Assembly: GCA_003278525.1 (NCBI GenBank)
Contig: QCEQ01000009.1
Coordinates: forward strand, 1 to 49,315
DNA: 49,315 nt
Direction of reading: 5' to 3'
DNA from: Prochlorococcus sp. AG-355-P16
Lineage (GTDB): Bacteria; Cyanobacteriota; Cyanobacteriia; PCC-6307; Cyanobiaceae
The notes below the pieces were generated by a model, which worked only from the letters and a program-made list of their open reading frames with translations, had not been told where the DNA came from and ran no database searches. Below, piece after piece: positions 37,329-46,896 of this stretch. Every line of letters starts with the position of its first letter. Positions within the stretch are counted from its first letter, which is position 1. Position numbers and translations under genes: made by a program.

Positions 37329-39755
37329 TTGAAAACCCTTCCAAAAGTGCCTCAAACCAACCATTTCCTTTTTAAGTCCCTAAACAATCAACAACTTCAA
37401 GCAGTAAGACACGTTTATGGACCACTATTAGTTGTAGCAGGTGCAGGTAGCGGAAAAACTAAGGCTCTTACTCACAGAATTGCAAACCTTATTGAGGGTA
37501 ACTCTATAGATCCCTATAACATTCTCGCAGTCACTTTCACTAACAAAGCTGCTAAAGAAATGAAAGCAAGACTAGAGGTTCTTCTAGCCCAAGAATTAGC
37601 TTTAAATCAATTTGGTCAGCCTTGGACAACTCTCAAAGAAATTGATCAAAATCAATTAATAACAAACGTTCACCAAGAAAGGCTTCAGAACTTATGGATC
37701 GGTACTTTCCATTCTTTATTTTCAAGACTTCTGAGATACGATATTGAAAAATATACTGATCCAGAAGGCCTAAAATGGACAAGGCAATTTTCAATTTATG
37801 ATGAAACAGATTCTCAAACATTAGTAAAAGAAATTATCAGTCAAGATATGAATCTTGACCCAAAAAGATATGATCCCAAAAAGATTAAAAGATTAATAAG
37901 TAATGCTAAAAATCAATGCTTAACTTCTAATGATCTTTTAGAAAAAGCAGATAATAATTTTGATAAAACAGTTGCAGAAGCCTACAAGAGATATAGAATT
38001 TCGCTCTCAAAAAATAATTCTTTAGACTTTGATGACCTTCTACTTTTGCCTGTTTTCTTATTGAGGCAAAATGATATAGTCAGAGATTACTGGCACAAAA
38101 GATTTAAACATATTTTAGTTGACGAATATCAAGATACAAATAGAACACAATATGAACTTATAAAATTAATTACAGTTGGAAATACTGAATCAAAAAAATT
38201 CTTCAATTGGGAAGATCGGTCAATTTTTGTAGTTGGAGATGCTGATCAAAGTATTTATAGTTTCAGAGCGGCTGACTTCAGAATTTTAATTGGTTTTCAA
38301 GAAGATTTTAAAACTTCAATCAAAGAGGATACAAAATCATCTTTAATTAAATTAGAAGAAAATTATAGGTCATCTGCCAATATCCTTGATGCTGCAAACT
38401 CACTAATTGAAAACAACTCGGAAAGAATTGATAAAGTTTTAAAGGCTACTAAAGAAAAAGGGGAACTTTTAACGTTACTCAGCTGTGATGATGAAATTTC
38501 CGAAGCAGAAGCAATTACCAATAAAATAAAATCACTCAATAACTATAATCAAAACCCAATTTGGAAAAATTTTGCAATTTTATATCGAACCAGAGCTCAG
38601 TCGAGAGTATTAGAAGAATCTCTTGTAAGGTGGCGAATTCCTTATACAATTTTTGGAGGATTGCGTTTTTATGATAGAAGAGAAATTAAAGATGCAATAG
38701 CATATTTGAAAGTTTTGGTTAATTCTTCAGATAACGTTAGTCTTTTACGAATCATAAATGTTCCTAGAAGAGGGATTGGTAAGACTACTATTCAAAAACT
38801 TAATGAACTATCTAATAGGTTAAATATCCCACTATGGGAAGTTCTTAATGATAAGCAAAGTCTTGAAGAGACAATAGGCAGATCATCAAAAGGAATTAAT
38901 AAATTTACTGAAATTATGAATGATCTTCTGTGCTACCTAGAAAATTCAGGTCCTGCACAACTACTACAACTTATATTAGAAAAAAGTGGTTATTTAGGTG
39001 ACTTGCTCTCTAGTGGGACTGAAGAATCTGAAGATAGAAGAAATAACTTACAAGAACTAATTAATGCAGCTACTCAATATGAAGAAGAAACAGAAAGTGG
39101 AGATGTAGAGGGATTTCTCTCTACAGCAGCCTTAACAACTGATAATGATACGAAGAAAAATAATCCTAACTCTGTAACTCTCATGACTCTGCATAATAGT
39201 AAAGGTTTAGAATTTCAAAATGTTTTTATCACTGGGCTAGAACAAGGTCTCTTCCCTAGCCATAGATCAATAGATACTCCCTCACTTCTTGAAGAGGAAA
39301 GAAGATTATGCTACGTAGGTATTACTAGAGCTAAAGAAAGAGTTTTCTTAAGTCATGCCAGAGAAAGAAGATTATGGGGTGGAATGCGTGAAGCAACAAT
39401 TCCTTCAATATTTCTCTCGGAAATACCTGAAGATCTAATGGATGGAGAATTACCACAAACTGGTGGTGCTTCAATTAGAAGAGATTTGCATCTTGATCGT
39501 TTAACAAGAGTTGATCGAAACAACCCAAATGAATTTGTTAACAAACCAATAAATGCAGTAAGAAAATTATATTCAGGACCAAGTAAAGGGAAAAGCTGGA
39601 TAGTTGGAGATAAGCTAATTCACTCAAAATTTGGGAAAGGTGAAATTATACATATTTTTGGGAGTGGGGAAAAAATATCTTTAGCCGTAAAATTTGGTGA
39701 TAAAGGAAGCAAAATTCTAGATCCCAGATTAGCTCCAATTCGTTATGTAAGTTAA
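37329..39755 (+). CDS. UvrD/PcrA-type DNA helicase
   Basis: 808-aa superfamily I 3'-5' DNA helicase that acts in repair and removal of blocked forks. Seen: LNNQQLQAVRHVYGPLLVVA with Q motif, AGAGSGKT (Walker A, residues 37-44), VTFTNKAAKEMKAR (Ia), VDEYQDTNRTQ (motif II), GDADQSIYSFRAAD (III), VTLMTLHNSKGLEFQNVFI (V) and RRLCYVGITRAKERV (VI). The C-terminus continues to a Tudor-like SH3 region (GDKLIHSKFGKGEI) typical of PcrA/UvrD. TTG start. It is 3 bases after the small helical gene and 5 bases before the nucleotidyltransferase. Confidence 0.95.
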   Translation: MKTLPKVPQTNHFLFKSLNNQQLQAVRHVYGPLLVVAGAGSGKTKALTHRIANLIEGNSIDPYNILAVTFTNKAAKEMKARLEVLLAQELALNQFGQPWTTLKEIDQNQLITNVHQERLQNLWIGTFHSLFSRLLRYDIEKYTDPEGLKWTRQFSIYDETDSQTLVKEIISQDMNLDPKRYDPKKIKRLISNAKNQCLTSNDLLEKADNNFDKTVAEAYKRYRISLSKNNSLDFDDLLLLPVFLLRQNDIVRDYWHKRFKHILVDEYQDTNRTQYELIKLITVGNTESKKFFNWEDRSIFVVGDADQSIYSFRAADFRILIGFQEDFKTSIKEDTKSSLIKLEENYRSSANILDAANSLIENNSERIDKVLKATKEKGELLTLLSCDDEISEAEAITNKIKSLNNYNQNPIWKNFAILYRTRAQSRVLEESLVRWRIPYTIFGGLRFYDRREIKDAIAYLKVLVNSSDNVSLLRIINVPRRGIGKTTIQKLNELSNRLNIPLWEVLNDKQSLEETIGRSSKGINKFTEIMNDLLCYLENSGPAQLLQLILEKSGYLGDLLSSGTEESEDRRNNLQELINAATQYEEETESGDVEGFLSTAALTTDNDTKKNNPNSVTLMTLHNSKGLEFQNVFITGLEQGLFPSHRSIDTPSLLEEERRLCYVGITRAKERVFLSHARERRLWGGMREATIPSIFLSEIPEDLMDGELPQTGGASIRRDLHLDRLTRVDRNNPNEFVNKPINAVRKLYSGPSKGKSWIVGDKLIHSKFGKGEIIHIFGSGEKISLAVKFGDKGSKILDPRLAPIRYVS

Positions 39756-39760
39756 AACTC

Positions 39761-41008
39761 ATGAACGATATCTCTGATTACATCCAAGGGGAATTAATCA
39801 AAACTCCATTTAATCTATATAACCTTATTACTAAATACATAGAATCTAATAACAATACTAAAGTGGCTTTTGTTGGCGGTTATTTAAGAGATTTGTTAAT
39901 TAGTAAATTCCACAAAAAATCGTTTTCTAAACCTGTAGATATTGATCTTGTTATTGAAGGATCCTCAATTTCTCTTGCAAAATTTATAAAAAAAAATATC
40001 GTAAATGTAGATTTATGTTTAATCAAGGAATTTAATTTATACAATACTGTAGAAATAAATATTAATGACTATAAAATTGATATTGCTTCTGCAAGAAAAG
40101 AAATTTATTCTGCTCCAGGCTTAAATCCCACAGTAAATCAAAGTACTATTGAGGAGGATCTTAAGAGGAGAGATTTCACTATAAATTCAATAGCTTTCGA
40201 GGTCTCGACAAGGGAAATCTATGATCTTTATGGAGGAATTTCTGATATAAAAAGTAAAAAATTGAACTTACTTCACAGTAATAGTATTTCAGATGATCCA
40301 AGTAGATTAATTAGATGTGCAAAATATGCTTCAAGATTAGATTTCAATATTTCAAATAATTCCCTCAAACAATCTCAAGAAACAGTTAGACAATGGCCAT
40401 GGAAAAGTTCAGAAACTCATCAGAAAATGATTTACCCTCCTGCACTAGGCATACGAATAAGGATGGAACTAGCTGAAATATGCAAACACGATAATTTGAC
40501 TAATGTAATTTCGATAATTCATAAATGGGAAATTATCTCAATCTTAAATGAAAATATTAAAGTCGATAAAAGGTTTTTAAGAGGACTAAATTGGATTAAG
40601 AAGTTAAAGGGAAATCATATGCTTTACTTATTAAAAGATTCAGAAGATTTAGAAAAAGCATGTCAAAGATTTTTGGTAAATAATAGTGAGATAAAAATAT
40701 TAGAAGATTATTTAAATATCAAAAAGATATTAAATACAAACCAAAAAAATTTCAATCATTTTTCTCCATCAAGTTGGACAGAATTTATTGAGGACAGAAA
40801 CCTTAATGATGAGACAGTTAAATTATTAATTTGTGATGGAGGACCATACTGGCGTAAATTATTTAAGTGGTTATTTATTTACAAATTCATCAAATCAAAA
40901 AAAGATGGAGAAACTTTAAAAAAAGAAGGATGGAACCCAGGTAAGGAAATGGGAAAGGAAATTAAAAGATTAAGACACTTGGAAATTGACAAATTAAATA
41001 GAAATTAA
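39761..41008 (+). CDS. CCA-adding enzyme/poly(A) polymerase-type tRNA nucleotidyltransferase
   Basis: 415-aa class II nucleotidyltransferase. Seen: VAFVGGYLRDLLIS (GG motif and R of the active site), KPVDIDLVIEGSS (catalytic DxD), and KRRDFTINSIAFEV plus DDPSRLIRCAKYASRLDF (nucleotide-binding and RxxR region) in the usual order. The C-terminal helical domain is less conserved. In cyanobacteria such proteins add CC or A to tRNA 3' ends; here the tRNAs in the window lack encoded CCA, so the activity is needed. The exact specificity (A versus CC versus CCA) cannot be read. Confidence 0.85.
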   Translation: MNDISDYIQGELIKTPFNLYNLITKYIESNNNTKVAFVGGYLRDLLISKFHKKSFSKPVDIDLVIEGSSISLAKFIKKNIVNVDLCLIKEFNLYNTVEININDYKIDIASARKEIYSAPGLNPTVNQSTIEEDLKRRDFTINSIAFEVSTREIYDLYGGISDIKSKKLNLLHSNSISDDPSRLIRCAKYASRLDFNISNNSLKQSQETVRQWPWKSSETHQKMIYPPALGIRIRMELAEICKHDNLTNVISIIHKWEIISILNENIKVDKRFLRGLNWIKKLKGNHMLYLLKDSEDLEKACQRFLVNNSEIKILEDYLNIKKILNTNQKNFNHFSPSSWTEFIEDRNLNDETVKLLICDGGPYWRKLFKWLFIYKFIKSKKDGETLKKEGWNPGKEMGKEIKRLRHLEIDKLNRN

Positions 41009-43180
41009 TTACATTTTTACAACTTCTCCAACCTTGTACCATTTATCCTTTAGAACATTTTCATATTTACGATTGCAACTAATCAACAAGGGGCCACATG
41101 TTTGAGGATCTAATAATAATGATATTCTCTCGTTAAAAGTCTCTTGATCTAATGAATTTTCGTTTAAAAAATTAATTATTCTTTTTTGCTTATTTACTTT
41201 ATAAATTTTGTCAAAAATTTCTTTATTAGATTCAAAGAAAGTACTTTTAACATCTTTTCTTATTAAATCAAATACTCCAGGATAAGCTTTAAATGCAAAT
41301 AAATCTAATAGAACTTTTAGTGGCTCAAGATTATTGCTTTGCCTATGTAAATTAGATGATTCAACCATTTCTTTAAGATGTCCAATAAATCCATATCCAG
41401 TAATGTCAGTAGCAGCATTGACTAATGATTCTTTAAATTGATTTTGAAAAAGATAAATTTCATCAATCAAATATTGCTGACTTTTTACTAAATTATTAAT
41501 TACTTCAGAAGAACTACCTAACATATTAATATTTTGCATTTGACCGGCATAGTAAATCCCAACGCCCAGAGGTCTAGACATCATGAGAATATCTCCAATA
41601 TTCATTCCAGATTTAAGCCATGGTTTTGCTCCATTTTTCAAAATGCCTTGGACAGTTAAAGAAATATCTATTCCTAATGAATAAGGTTTATTTGCTAAAC
41701 TTCTTGCCTCGAAAGTATGGCCTCCAAGTAATTTACCTCCATGATCCTCAACTGTTGATTTAATACCTTGAAGAGATTGAGAAAAGAGGTAACTCTGAAA
41801 CTCCCTTTCAACTTTTGGTAATGATATTAAAGCCTGTGCGGATGAAAGTTTTGCGCCGCATGCCCACAAATCTGAGCAAGCATGCAAAGTAGTAATTTTT
41901 GCATTAAGCCAAGGATCACTTACTAAAGCAGGAAATCCATCTATACTTTGCAAGATAATATCTTTACCATTTTGATATATCTCAACTGAATCTTCAGGAG
42001 ATGAAGCAAAAGAATCTAAATTAGAATTTATTAATGATTTATTCAAAACAATCTGAGGAATTTTAGCTGCACAACCCCTGCAATCATTCGATGAAATATT
42101 TTTTCCACTACCTTTCATAATTAGCCTTTTTGATCTGAACTTTTTAATAAAGTTGAGATCAATTTTATGCTTTAAAATCCAAAAAATAAAAGAAGGGCCG
42201 AAAACAAAATTGCGATAAATAGCAAAAGCCTTTGGACGATGACTTGGAAATATATTTACTATTTGCAATCCGATCTTTTGAGGAAACCACTTTTTTAATG
42301 ATCTCCCTTCTATATCTTTTTTTAGATTTTGTACTAATGTATTTACAACTTTTACTGCAAAAACTCCCGATGCTGGTCTTTTTGCTGAACCTACAACTGC
42401 GCAATCACCAACAGCAAAGATTCCAGAGAAACTTTTTATCTGCAAATTCTGATTTGTAATTATTCTGCCATAAGAATCCGAATCTAATAATTTTTTTTGT
42501 GCCCATAACGGAGATGTATTTCCAGTACATAAAAGAATCTTGCCATAATCAAAATTAATTTTTTCAACTAAATCAATATTTGAATTCCGTAAACTTTTTA
42601 GAATTGTATTATTAATTTTTCTTGAATCACATAATAGTTTTAAAGGTCTTTCTCCCCATCTTTTTCTTAAAGCATATGATACTTCAATTGCAGCAAGGCC
42701 ACTCCCAACAATTACAAATGGAAGTTCATTAACTGAATCAAAAATGTCCTCTTTTAGTATTGATTCATAAGACCTTAAAAAAGGTTTAATTAAAAAGGCA
42801 TTTCGATTTTTAACTAGTGGTTCAAATTCTTTTGGAATTATTGTTTGACTTCCATAATTAAGCACCAACTTTGAATAATTAACTGAAGGTCTATTACTTA
42901 GAACAATTTTCTTTAAATTGAAATCAATATCCTTTACTTCTTCTTCTATAAAAGATACTTTTGCATTTTTTGCTAAAGATCTTATATCAATTAAACTCTC
43001 TTCTAAAGTTATTGATTTTGAAATCACCGAAGGGAATGTAGCCGAATAAACCAAATGAGAATCTCTAGATATAATTGAAACAGGAATTTCTGGCATTAAT
43101 TTCGGAAACATTAACCATTTCTTCAATAAAGAAACATTTGAGTGTCCTCCTCCAATTAGTACCAGATGATTAAAAGTCAT
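41009..43180 (-). CDS. selD: NDH-like oxidoreductase / selenide water dikinase (SelD) fusion
   Basis: 723-aa two-domain protein. Residues 1 to about 360 form a NDH-2/sulfide-quinone-reductase-like flavoprotein (LVLIGGGHSNVSLLKKW; second site PFVIVGSGLAAIEVSYALRK; and a GIFAVGDCAV segment). About 362-723 is SelD: DCRGCAAKIPQIVL (C367 and C370; C370 replaces the usual Sec/Cys), GCAAK lysine, then LLGGHTFEARS and TDITGYGFIGHLKEM of the ATP-binding fold. SelD makes selenophosphate from selenide and ATP. The oxidoreductase fusion is known in cyanobacteria; its job is unclear. The ATG lies 10 bases from the divergent mtnP ATG. Confidence 0.88.
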   Translation of the reverse strand: MTFNHLVLIGGGHSNVSLLKKWLMFPKLMPEIPVSIISRDSHLVYSATFPSVISKSITLEESLIDIRSLAKNAKVSFIEEEVKDIDFNLKKIVLSNRPSVNYSKLVLNYGSQTIIPKEFEPLVKNRNAFLIKPFLRSYESILKEDIFDSVNELPFVIVGSGLAAIEVSYALRKRWGERPLKLLCDSRKINNTILKSLRNSNIDLVEKINFDYGKILLCTGNTSPLWAQKKLLDSDSYGRIITNQNLQIKSFSGIFAVGDCAVVGSAKRPASGVFAVKVVNTLVQNLKKDIEGRSLKKWFPQKIGLQIVNIFPSHRPKAFAIYRNFVFGPSFIFWILKHKIDLNFIKKFRSKRLIMKGSGKNISSNDCRGCAAKIPQIVLNKSLINSNLDSFASSPEDSVEIYQNGKDIILQSIDGFPALVSDPWLNAKITTLHACSDLWACGAKLSSAQALISLPKVEREFQSYLFSQSLQGIKSTVEDHGGKLLGGHTFEARSLANKPYSLGIDISLTVQGILKNGAKPWLKSGMNIGDILMMSRPLGVGIYYAGQMQNINMLGSSSEVINNLVKSQQYLIDEIYLFQNQFKESLVNAATDITGYGFIGHLKEMVESSNLHRQSNNLEPLKVLLDLFAFKAYPGVFDLIRKDVKSTFFESNKEIFDKIYKVNKQKRIINFLNENSLDQETFNERISLLLDPQTCGPLLISCNRKYENVLKDKWYKVGEVVKM

Positions 43181-43190
43181 TTACATCACT

Positions 43191-44084
43191 ATGAATAAAG
43201 AACATTTATTACCAATTGAGAAATCAAGATTAGGAGTGATTGGTGGAAGTGGATTTTATTCAATGGATCAAATAGAGTACTTAAGAGAACTAGAAATCAA
43301 TACTCCCTATGGTAAACCTTCTGATTCAATAAAAGTATATAATCTAGGAAACCTAGAGATAGCATTTATTCCTAGACATGGGAGAAAACATAGTTTAAAT
43401 CCTTCTGAAATCCCTTACAAAGCTAATATTTGGGCTCTTAGATCAATAGGAGTAAGATGGATTATTGCTCCATCAGCAGTTGGTTCATTACAAGAACAGA
43501 TAAGGCCACTTGATATAGTGGTTCCAGATCAATTTATAGATCGGACAAAGAATAGACCTGCAACCTTCTTTAACGAGGGAGCTGTTGCTCACGTAACTAT
43601 GGGAGATCCCTTCTGCACAAATTTATCACGTATATTAAGTGAAATCGGAGAAAAAAATATTCCTGGCGGTAGACAATTGCATAGAGGAGGTACCTATCTA
43701 GCAATGGAAGGTCCAGCTTTCTCAACTAGAGCAGAATCTAATTTATATAGGAGTTGGGGATGTTCAATAATTGGAATGACGAACCACACAGAAGCAAGAT
43801 TAGCTAAAGAAGCTGAAATAGCTTACTCCTCCTTATCCATGGTTACTGATTATGATTGCTGGCATCAAACTCATCAAGAAGTTTCTGTAGAGATGGTTTT
43901 GGATAATCTTAGATCAAATACTGAAGTAGCTAATAAAATAATATTTGAAGTAGCTAAATTAATTGAAAAAGAAAGACCAAAAAGTAAGTCTCATTTTTCA
44001 TTAAAAGATGGATTGATAACCCAAAAAGAAAATATCCCAAGCTCCACAAAAGAGAAGCTAAGGATATTCACTGATTCTTATTAG
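43191..44084 (+). CDS. mtnP: S-methyl-5'-thioadenosine phosphorylase
   Basis: 297-aa phosphorylase that cleaves methylthioadenosine, a by-product of polyamine synthesis, to adenine and methylthioribose-1-phosphate. Seen: LGVIGGSGFYSMD (phosphate-binding), IPRHGRKHSLNPSEIPYKAN, LAMEGPAFSTRAESNLYRSW and GMTNHTEARLAKEAEIAYSS, all typical of the MTAP family. ATG start fixed by the 10-base gap to the divergent selD gene, which leaves almost no room for a separate promoter; the two start regions must overlap. Confidence 0.95.
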   Translation: MNKEHLLPIEKSRLGVIGGSGFYSMDQIEYLRELEINTPYGKPSDSIKVYNLGNLEIAFIPRHGRKHSLNPSEIPYKANIWALRSIGVRWIIAPSAVGSLQEQIRPLDIVVPDQFIDRTKNRPATFFNEGAVAHVTMGDPFCTNLSRILSEIGEKNIPGGRQLHRGGTYLAMEGPAFSTRAESNLYRSWGCSIIGMTNHTEARLAKEAEIAYSSLSMVTDYDCWHQTHQEVSVEMVLDNLRSNTEVANKIIFEVAKLIEKERPKSKSHFSLKDGLITQKENIPSSTKEKLRIFTDSY

Positions 44085-44126
44085 GATTAATTGATATTAG
44101 TGATTATCAGGTCAAGGTAAGATTTG

Positions 44127-44324
44127 TTAGCCCCCGGCTCCAACGCCTTGGTATGAACCGTAGAAGAATATACCTAAAACGAAGATAACTGCAATTCCAC
44201 CTGCTGTAGCAACAAGCCATAGAGGAAGAGTTCCTTCAGTCCATCTTCTTTCCCATGCAACTGCTGGTCTACCGTCGGGAAGTCTATCTGGAATTCTTCC
44301 ATCAGGTCCTTTTAATTTACTCAT
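44127..44324 (-). CDS. psbJ: Photosystem II subunit PsbJ
   Basis: 65-aa one-helix PSII subunit that tunes electron flow at the QB side. Seen: [20 protein letters not shown] followed by [20 protein letters not shown] and [13 protein letters not shown]. The N-terminal extension before the helix is longer than in Synechocystis, as usual in marine cyanobacteria. It is the last gene of psbE-psbF-psbL-psbJ, 9 bases after psbL. Confidence 0.97.
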   Translation of the reverse strand: MSKLKGPDGRIPDRLPDGRPAVAWERRWTEGTLPLWLVATAGGIAVIFVLGIFFYGSYQGVGAGG

Positions 44325-44333
44325 AGTTTTAAT

Positions 44334-44453
44334 TTAATTGAAAAAGTAACTGGAAAATAAAATTCCCAATACAAAGACTGATAGTAAGCCTAAATAAAGG
44401 CTTGTACGATTAAGTTCAACTGGAACTTTGTTAGGATTTTCGTTTACTTGCAT
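44334..44453 (-). CDS. psbL: Photosystem II subunit PsbL
   Basis: 39-aa one-helix PSII subunit at the dimer interface. Seen: [20 protein letters not shown] then [19 protein letters not shown], the typical ending. A longer in-frame reading (to 44546) would run through psbF coding sequence and is rejected; ATG 44453 is chosen. psbF lies 11 bases upstream and psbJ 9 bases downstream. Confidence 0.97.
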
Positions 44454-44464
44454 GATTGTTAAAT

Positions 44465-44611
44465 TTATCGGGCTACGAATTGCATAGCAGCAATGGAACC
44501 CAAAAAGAATACTGATGGAATAGCTAAAGCATGAACTGCTAGCCAACGAACAGTAAATATAGGATAAACGCGGACTTCCGCAGCCTGCATTGGAGCTTGA
44601 GAATTAGACAT
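44465..44611 (-). CDS. psbF: Cytochrome b559 beta subunit (PsbF)
   Basis: 48-aa PSII subunit that shares the b559 heme with PsbE. Seen: [19 protein letters not shown], in which H27 is the heme ligand, followed by [15 protein letters not shown]. It is 2 bases after psbE. Shorter than usual minimum lengths, so easy to miss. Confidence 0.97.
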
Positions 44612-44613
44612 AG

Positions 44614-44862
44614 TTATTTTGTTCTTAAATCAAGTTGAGACTTCGCTTCAAATCTTTGAGTTACAACAGGAGCTTTTGCTTCAGATGCCTGAAAATAACT
44701 ATCAGGACGAGGGGTACCGAAAGCGTCGTAAGCCAAACCTGTGTATACGAATAAGAAGCCTGCTATAAAGATAGCTGGTAATGTTACTGCATGAATAATC
44801 CAGTACCTAATACTGGTGATTATTTCAAAGAATGGGCGTTCACCCGTTGAACCTGCGGCCAT
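44614..44862 (-). CDS. psbE: Cytochrome b559 alpha subunit (PsbE)
   Basis: 82-aa PSII subunit essential for assembly. Seen: [40 protein letters not shown] with the heme ligand H24, and a lumenal tail ending in DLRTK. The ATG at 44862 gives the standard N-terminus; a GTG two codons upstream is possible but not favoured. First gene of psbEFLJ; the 138-base gap up to ycf48 should hold the promoter. Confidence 0.97.
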   Translation of the reverse strand: MAAGSTGERPFFEIITSIRYWIIHAVTLPAIFIAGFLFVYTGLAYDAFGTPRPDSYFQASEAKAPVVTQRFEAKSQLDLRTK

Positions 44863-45000
44863 AATCACAAATGTTTACCATATGATCTTACAGTGTAAAA
44901 TCATAAGTTCGCGAAGAAATTAACAGCTTGGTTACAGACAGTTGTTAAATTAATCCAAAATTAAGATTTTTTTTATTATTTTTTTTAAGTTATTACAGAT

Positions 45001-46014
45001 TTAGCCATTCCATTTAAGAATGTAACCACGCTCGCCAAGTATGAATCCTTTTTGATTATCTAAAGACTCTTTATCAAGAAAAACTATTTTTATGTAGTTA
45101 GTAGGCAATGCAGAAGCAAGAGGATCTGAATTCCAAGTTTCACCTTGATCTTTACTTACTATTAAAGTGCCATTACCACCGCCAGCCCATATGTCACCAT
45201 TTGGATCCCAGCCCATATCTAAATAATTGTAACCATTAAGAATAGGGATAATAGGCTTTGACCAACTTTCTAGATTATTAGAATCTTCATTAAATCTAAT
45301 TTCCGCGCCTCTTGAAAGCATCCATAAACTTCCTTCTGGATTATAACCAATGCTTTGCACTCTCTTACTACTTGCTCTTTGGTGAGCAATCCAAGTATTA
45401 CTATCACTATCAAGAGTAGAGAAGAAATTTCCAAGACTGCTTACGCTCACATAATCACCGCTAGATGTTCTTCTTAAATCTCTTATACCTCCCTGTTCCG
45501 AAGGGTCTGATACTTTTGCCTCCCACGTTTCACCGCTATTGGAGGTTTCATAAATAGCTGCTGAGGTTGTTGCCAATTGAGCAACTCCTTCATCAATAGT
45601 GGTAACTAAGAAAGGTTGGCCTGGTAACTTCCCAAGTGAAAGCCTAGTCCAATTTTTACCTTCATCTAAAGTATGCATTACTAGAGAGGGTTGCCCTATT
45701 AACCAACCTTCAGAACCTTTAAAATCAATATCGAGAAGGCGAAAGTTCTCTTCAGCAGAAATATCTAATGATCTTTTTTCCCATGTTTCACCACCATCAG
45801 TAGATTCCATAATCAATCTGTTTGAGCCTACTAAAAACCCATGATTATCATCTATAAAATCAACATCTAAAGCATTAGCCTGATCTTCAAACTGAATTGT
45901 TTTCCAAGGGCTGCTTTCATTCATCTTGACGCCTGTAGATGAACAACTGCTTAAAACAAAACAGAGAACTACAGATAAAAGAAGATTAGGAATACTGGTA
46001 AAAAATTTTTTCAT
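45001..46014 (-). CDS. ycf48: Photosystem II assembly factor Ycf48
   Basis: 337-aa lumenal lipoprotein that helps early D1 assembly and repair. Seen: signal peptide with lipobox LSSC (C24), then a seven-bladed propeller with repeated S-x-D-x-G-x-T-W elements: [33 protein letters not shown] and [11 protein letters not shown]. Length matches cyanobacterial Ycf48. It lies 9 bases downstream of rubA and upstream of psbEFLJ: assembly factor next to its client genes. Confidence 0.94.
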   Translation of the reverse strand: MKKFFTSIPNLLLSVVLCFVLSSCSSTGVKMNESSPWKTIQFEDQANALDVDFIDDNHGFLVGSNRLIMESTDGGETWEKRSLDISAEENFRLLDIDFKGSEGWLIGQPSLVMHTLDEGKNWTRLSLGKLPGQPFLVTTIDEGVAQLATTSAAIYETSNSGETWEAKVSDPSEQGGIRDLRRTSSGDYVSVSSLGNFFSTLDSDSNTWIAHQRASSKRVQSIGYNPEGSLWMLSRGAEIRFNEDSNNLESWSKPIIPILNGYNYLDMGWDPNGDIWAGGGNGTLIVSKDQGETWNSDPLASALPTNYIKIVFLDKESLDNQKGFILGERGYILKWNG

Positions 46015-46023
46015 TTAATTATA

Positions 46024-46452
46024 TTAATGCAAAGAGTACAAAGAAAGGAACATAGCCGCAGCAAACGCTAAACCTCCAAAAATTAATATATTTTTTTGTC
46101 CAGGAGGTAAACTATTAAAACCAAACCCATAAACTAAATTTTCTTCAAAACCACTAGGTTTTGCTCTAGATCCAATATCCTTATAAAAATTTTTACCGGC
46201 TCGACAAACAGGGCAAGCAAAAGTATTCCCATCCAACTCTGAAAAAGGCGTATTTTTAGGTATGTTTAATTTTTTATTTCCTTCAGACGGATCATAAATA
46301 TATCCACAACTTCTACATTCGAATCTATTTTGTTCTAGATTAAGTGTAGGTTGTTCAACATTTACTCCTGAGGGATTTTCAGAAAGTTTCTCTTTCTCAA
46401 AGTTTTCAACTATTTTGTTTTCCTCAGAGGCTGGTTGAATGTTTTCACTCAC
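46024..46452 (-). CDS. rubA: Membrane-anchored rubredoxin (RubA)
   Basis: 142-aa photosystem-assembly rubredoxin. Seen: a 40-residue acidic N-terminal extension, then the rubredoxin domain with FECRSCGYIYDP and TFACPVCRAGKNFY, giving iron ligands C46, C49, C80 and C83, and a C-terminal transmembrane helix (NILIFGGLAFAAAMFLSLY). This architecture is the one required for assembly of PSII/PSI in cyanobacteria and chloroplasts. GTG start at 46452. Divergent from ndhC by 77 bases. Confidence 0.94.
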   Translation of the reverse strand: MSENIQPASEENKIVENFEKEKLSENPSGVNVEQPTLNLEQNRFECRSCGYIYDPSEGNKKLNIPKNTPFSELDGNTFACPVCRAGKNFYKDIGSRAKPSGFEENLVYGFGFNSLPPGQKNILIFGGLAFAAAMFLSLYSLH

Positions 46453-46529
46453 GGTTTATTATTGTTCTTTAAGAACTTTAAAAGATTTTGCTAAATTAAG
46501 CGACTTTTATTCAAAATTAATTTTTTAAG

Positions 46530-46892
46530 ATGTTTTTATTAACTGGTTATGAATACTTTTTAGGTTTCCTTCTAATTGCAGCAGCTGTTCCAGTATTGGC
46601 TCTAGTTACTAATTTCATCGTTTCCCCAAAAGGCAGAACAGGGGAAAGAAAACTTACATATGAATCTGGAATGGAGCCTATCGGAGGAGCATGGATTCAA
46701 TTTAATATTCGTTATTACATGTTTGCCTTGGTTTTCGTTATATTTGATGTTGAGACAGTATTCCTTTATCCTTGGGCTGTTGCCTTCAATAGGTTAGGAT
46801 TATTAGCTTTTATTGAAGCTTTAATCTTCATTGCAATACTTGTTATTGCTCTGGCATATGCATGGAGAAAAGGTGCTTTAGAATGGAGTTAA
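46530..46892 (+). CDS. ndhC: NAD(P)H-quinone oxidoreductase subunit 3
   Basis: 120-aa membrane subunit of the photosynthetic NDH-1 complex, which takes electrons from ferredoxin to plastoquinone in cyclic flow and respiration. Seen: [40 protein letters not shown] and [20 protein letters not shown], the conserved subunit 3/NuoA pattern, with three transmembrane helices. First gene of ndhCKJ; ndhK starts 4 bases after. Confidence 0.97.
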   Translation: MFLLTGYEYFLGFLLIAAAVPVLALVTNFIVSPKGRTGERKLTYESGMEPIGGAWIQFNIRYYMFALVFVIFDVETVFLYPWAVAFNRLGLLAFIEALIFIAILVIALAYAWRKGALEWS

Positions 46893-46896
46893 AAAA

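Noticed and set aside
44334..44546. 70-aa version of PsbL
   Set aside because: The extra N-terminal part is psbF coding sequence in another frame; the 39-aa form from ATG 44453 matches PsbL exactly in size.
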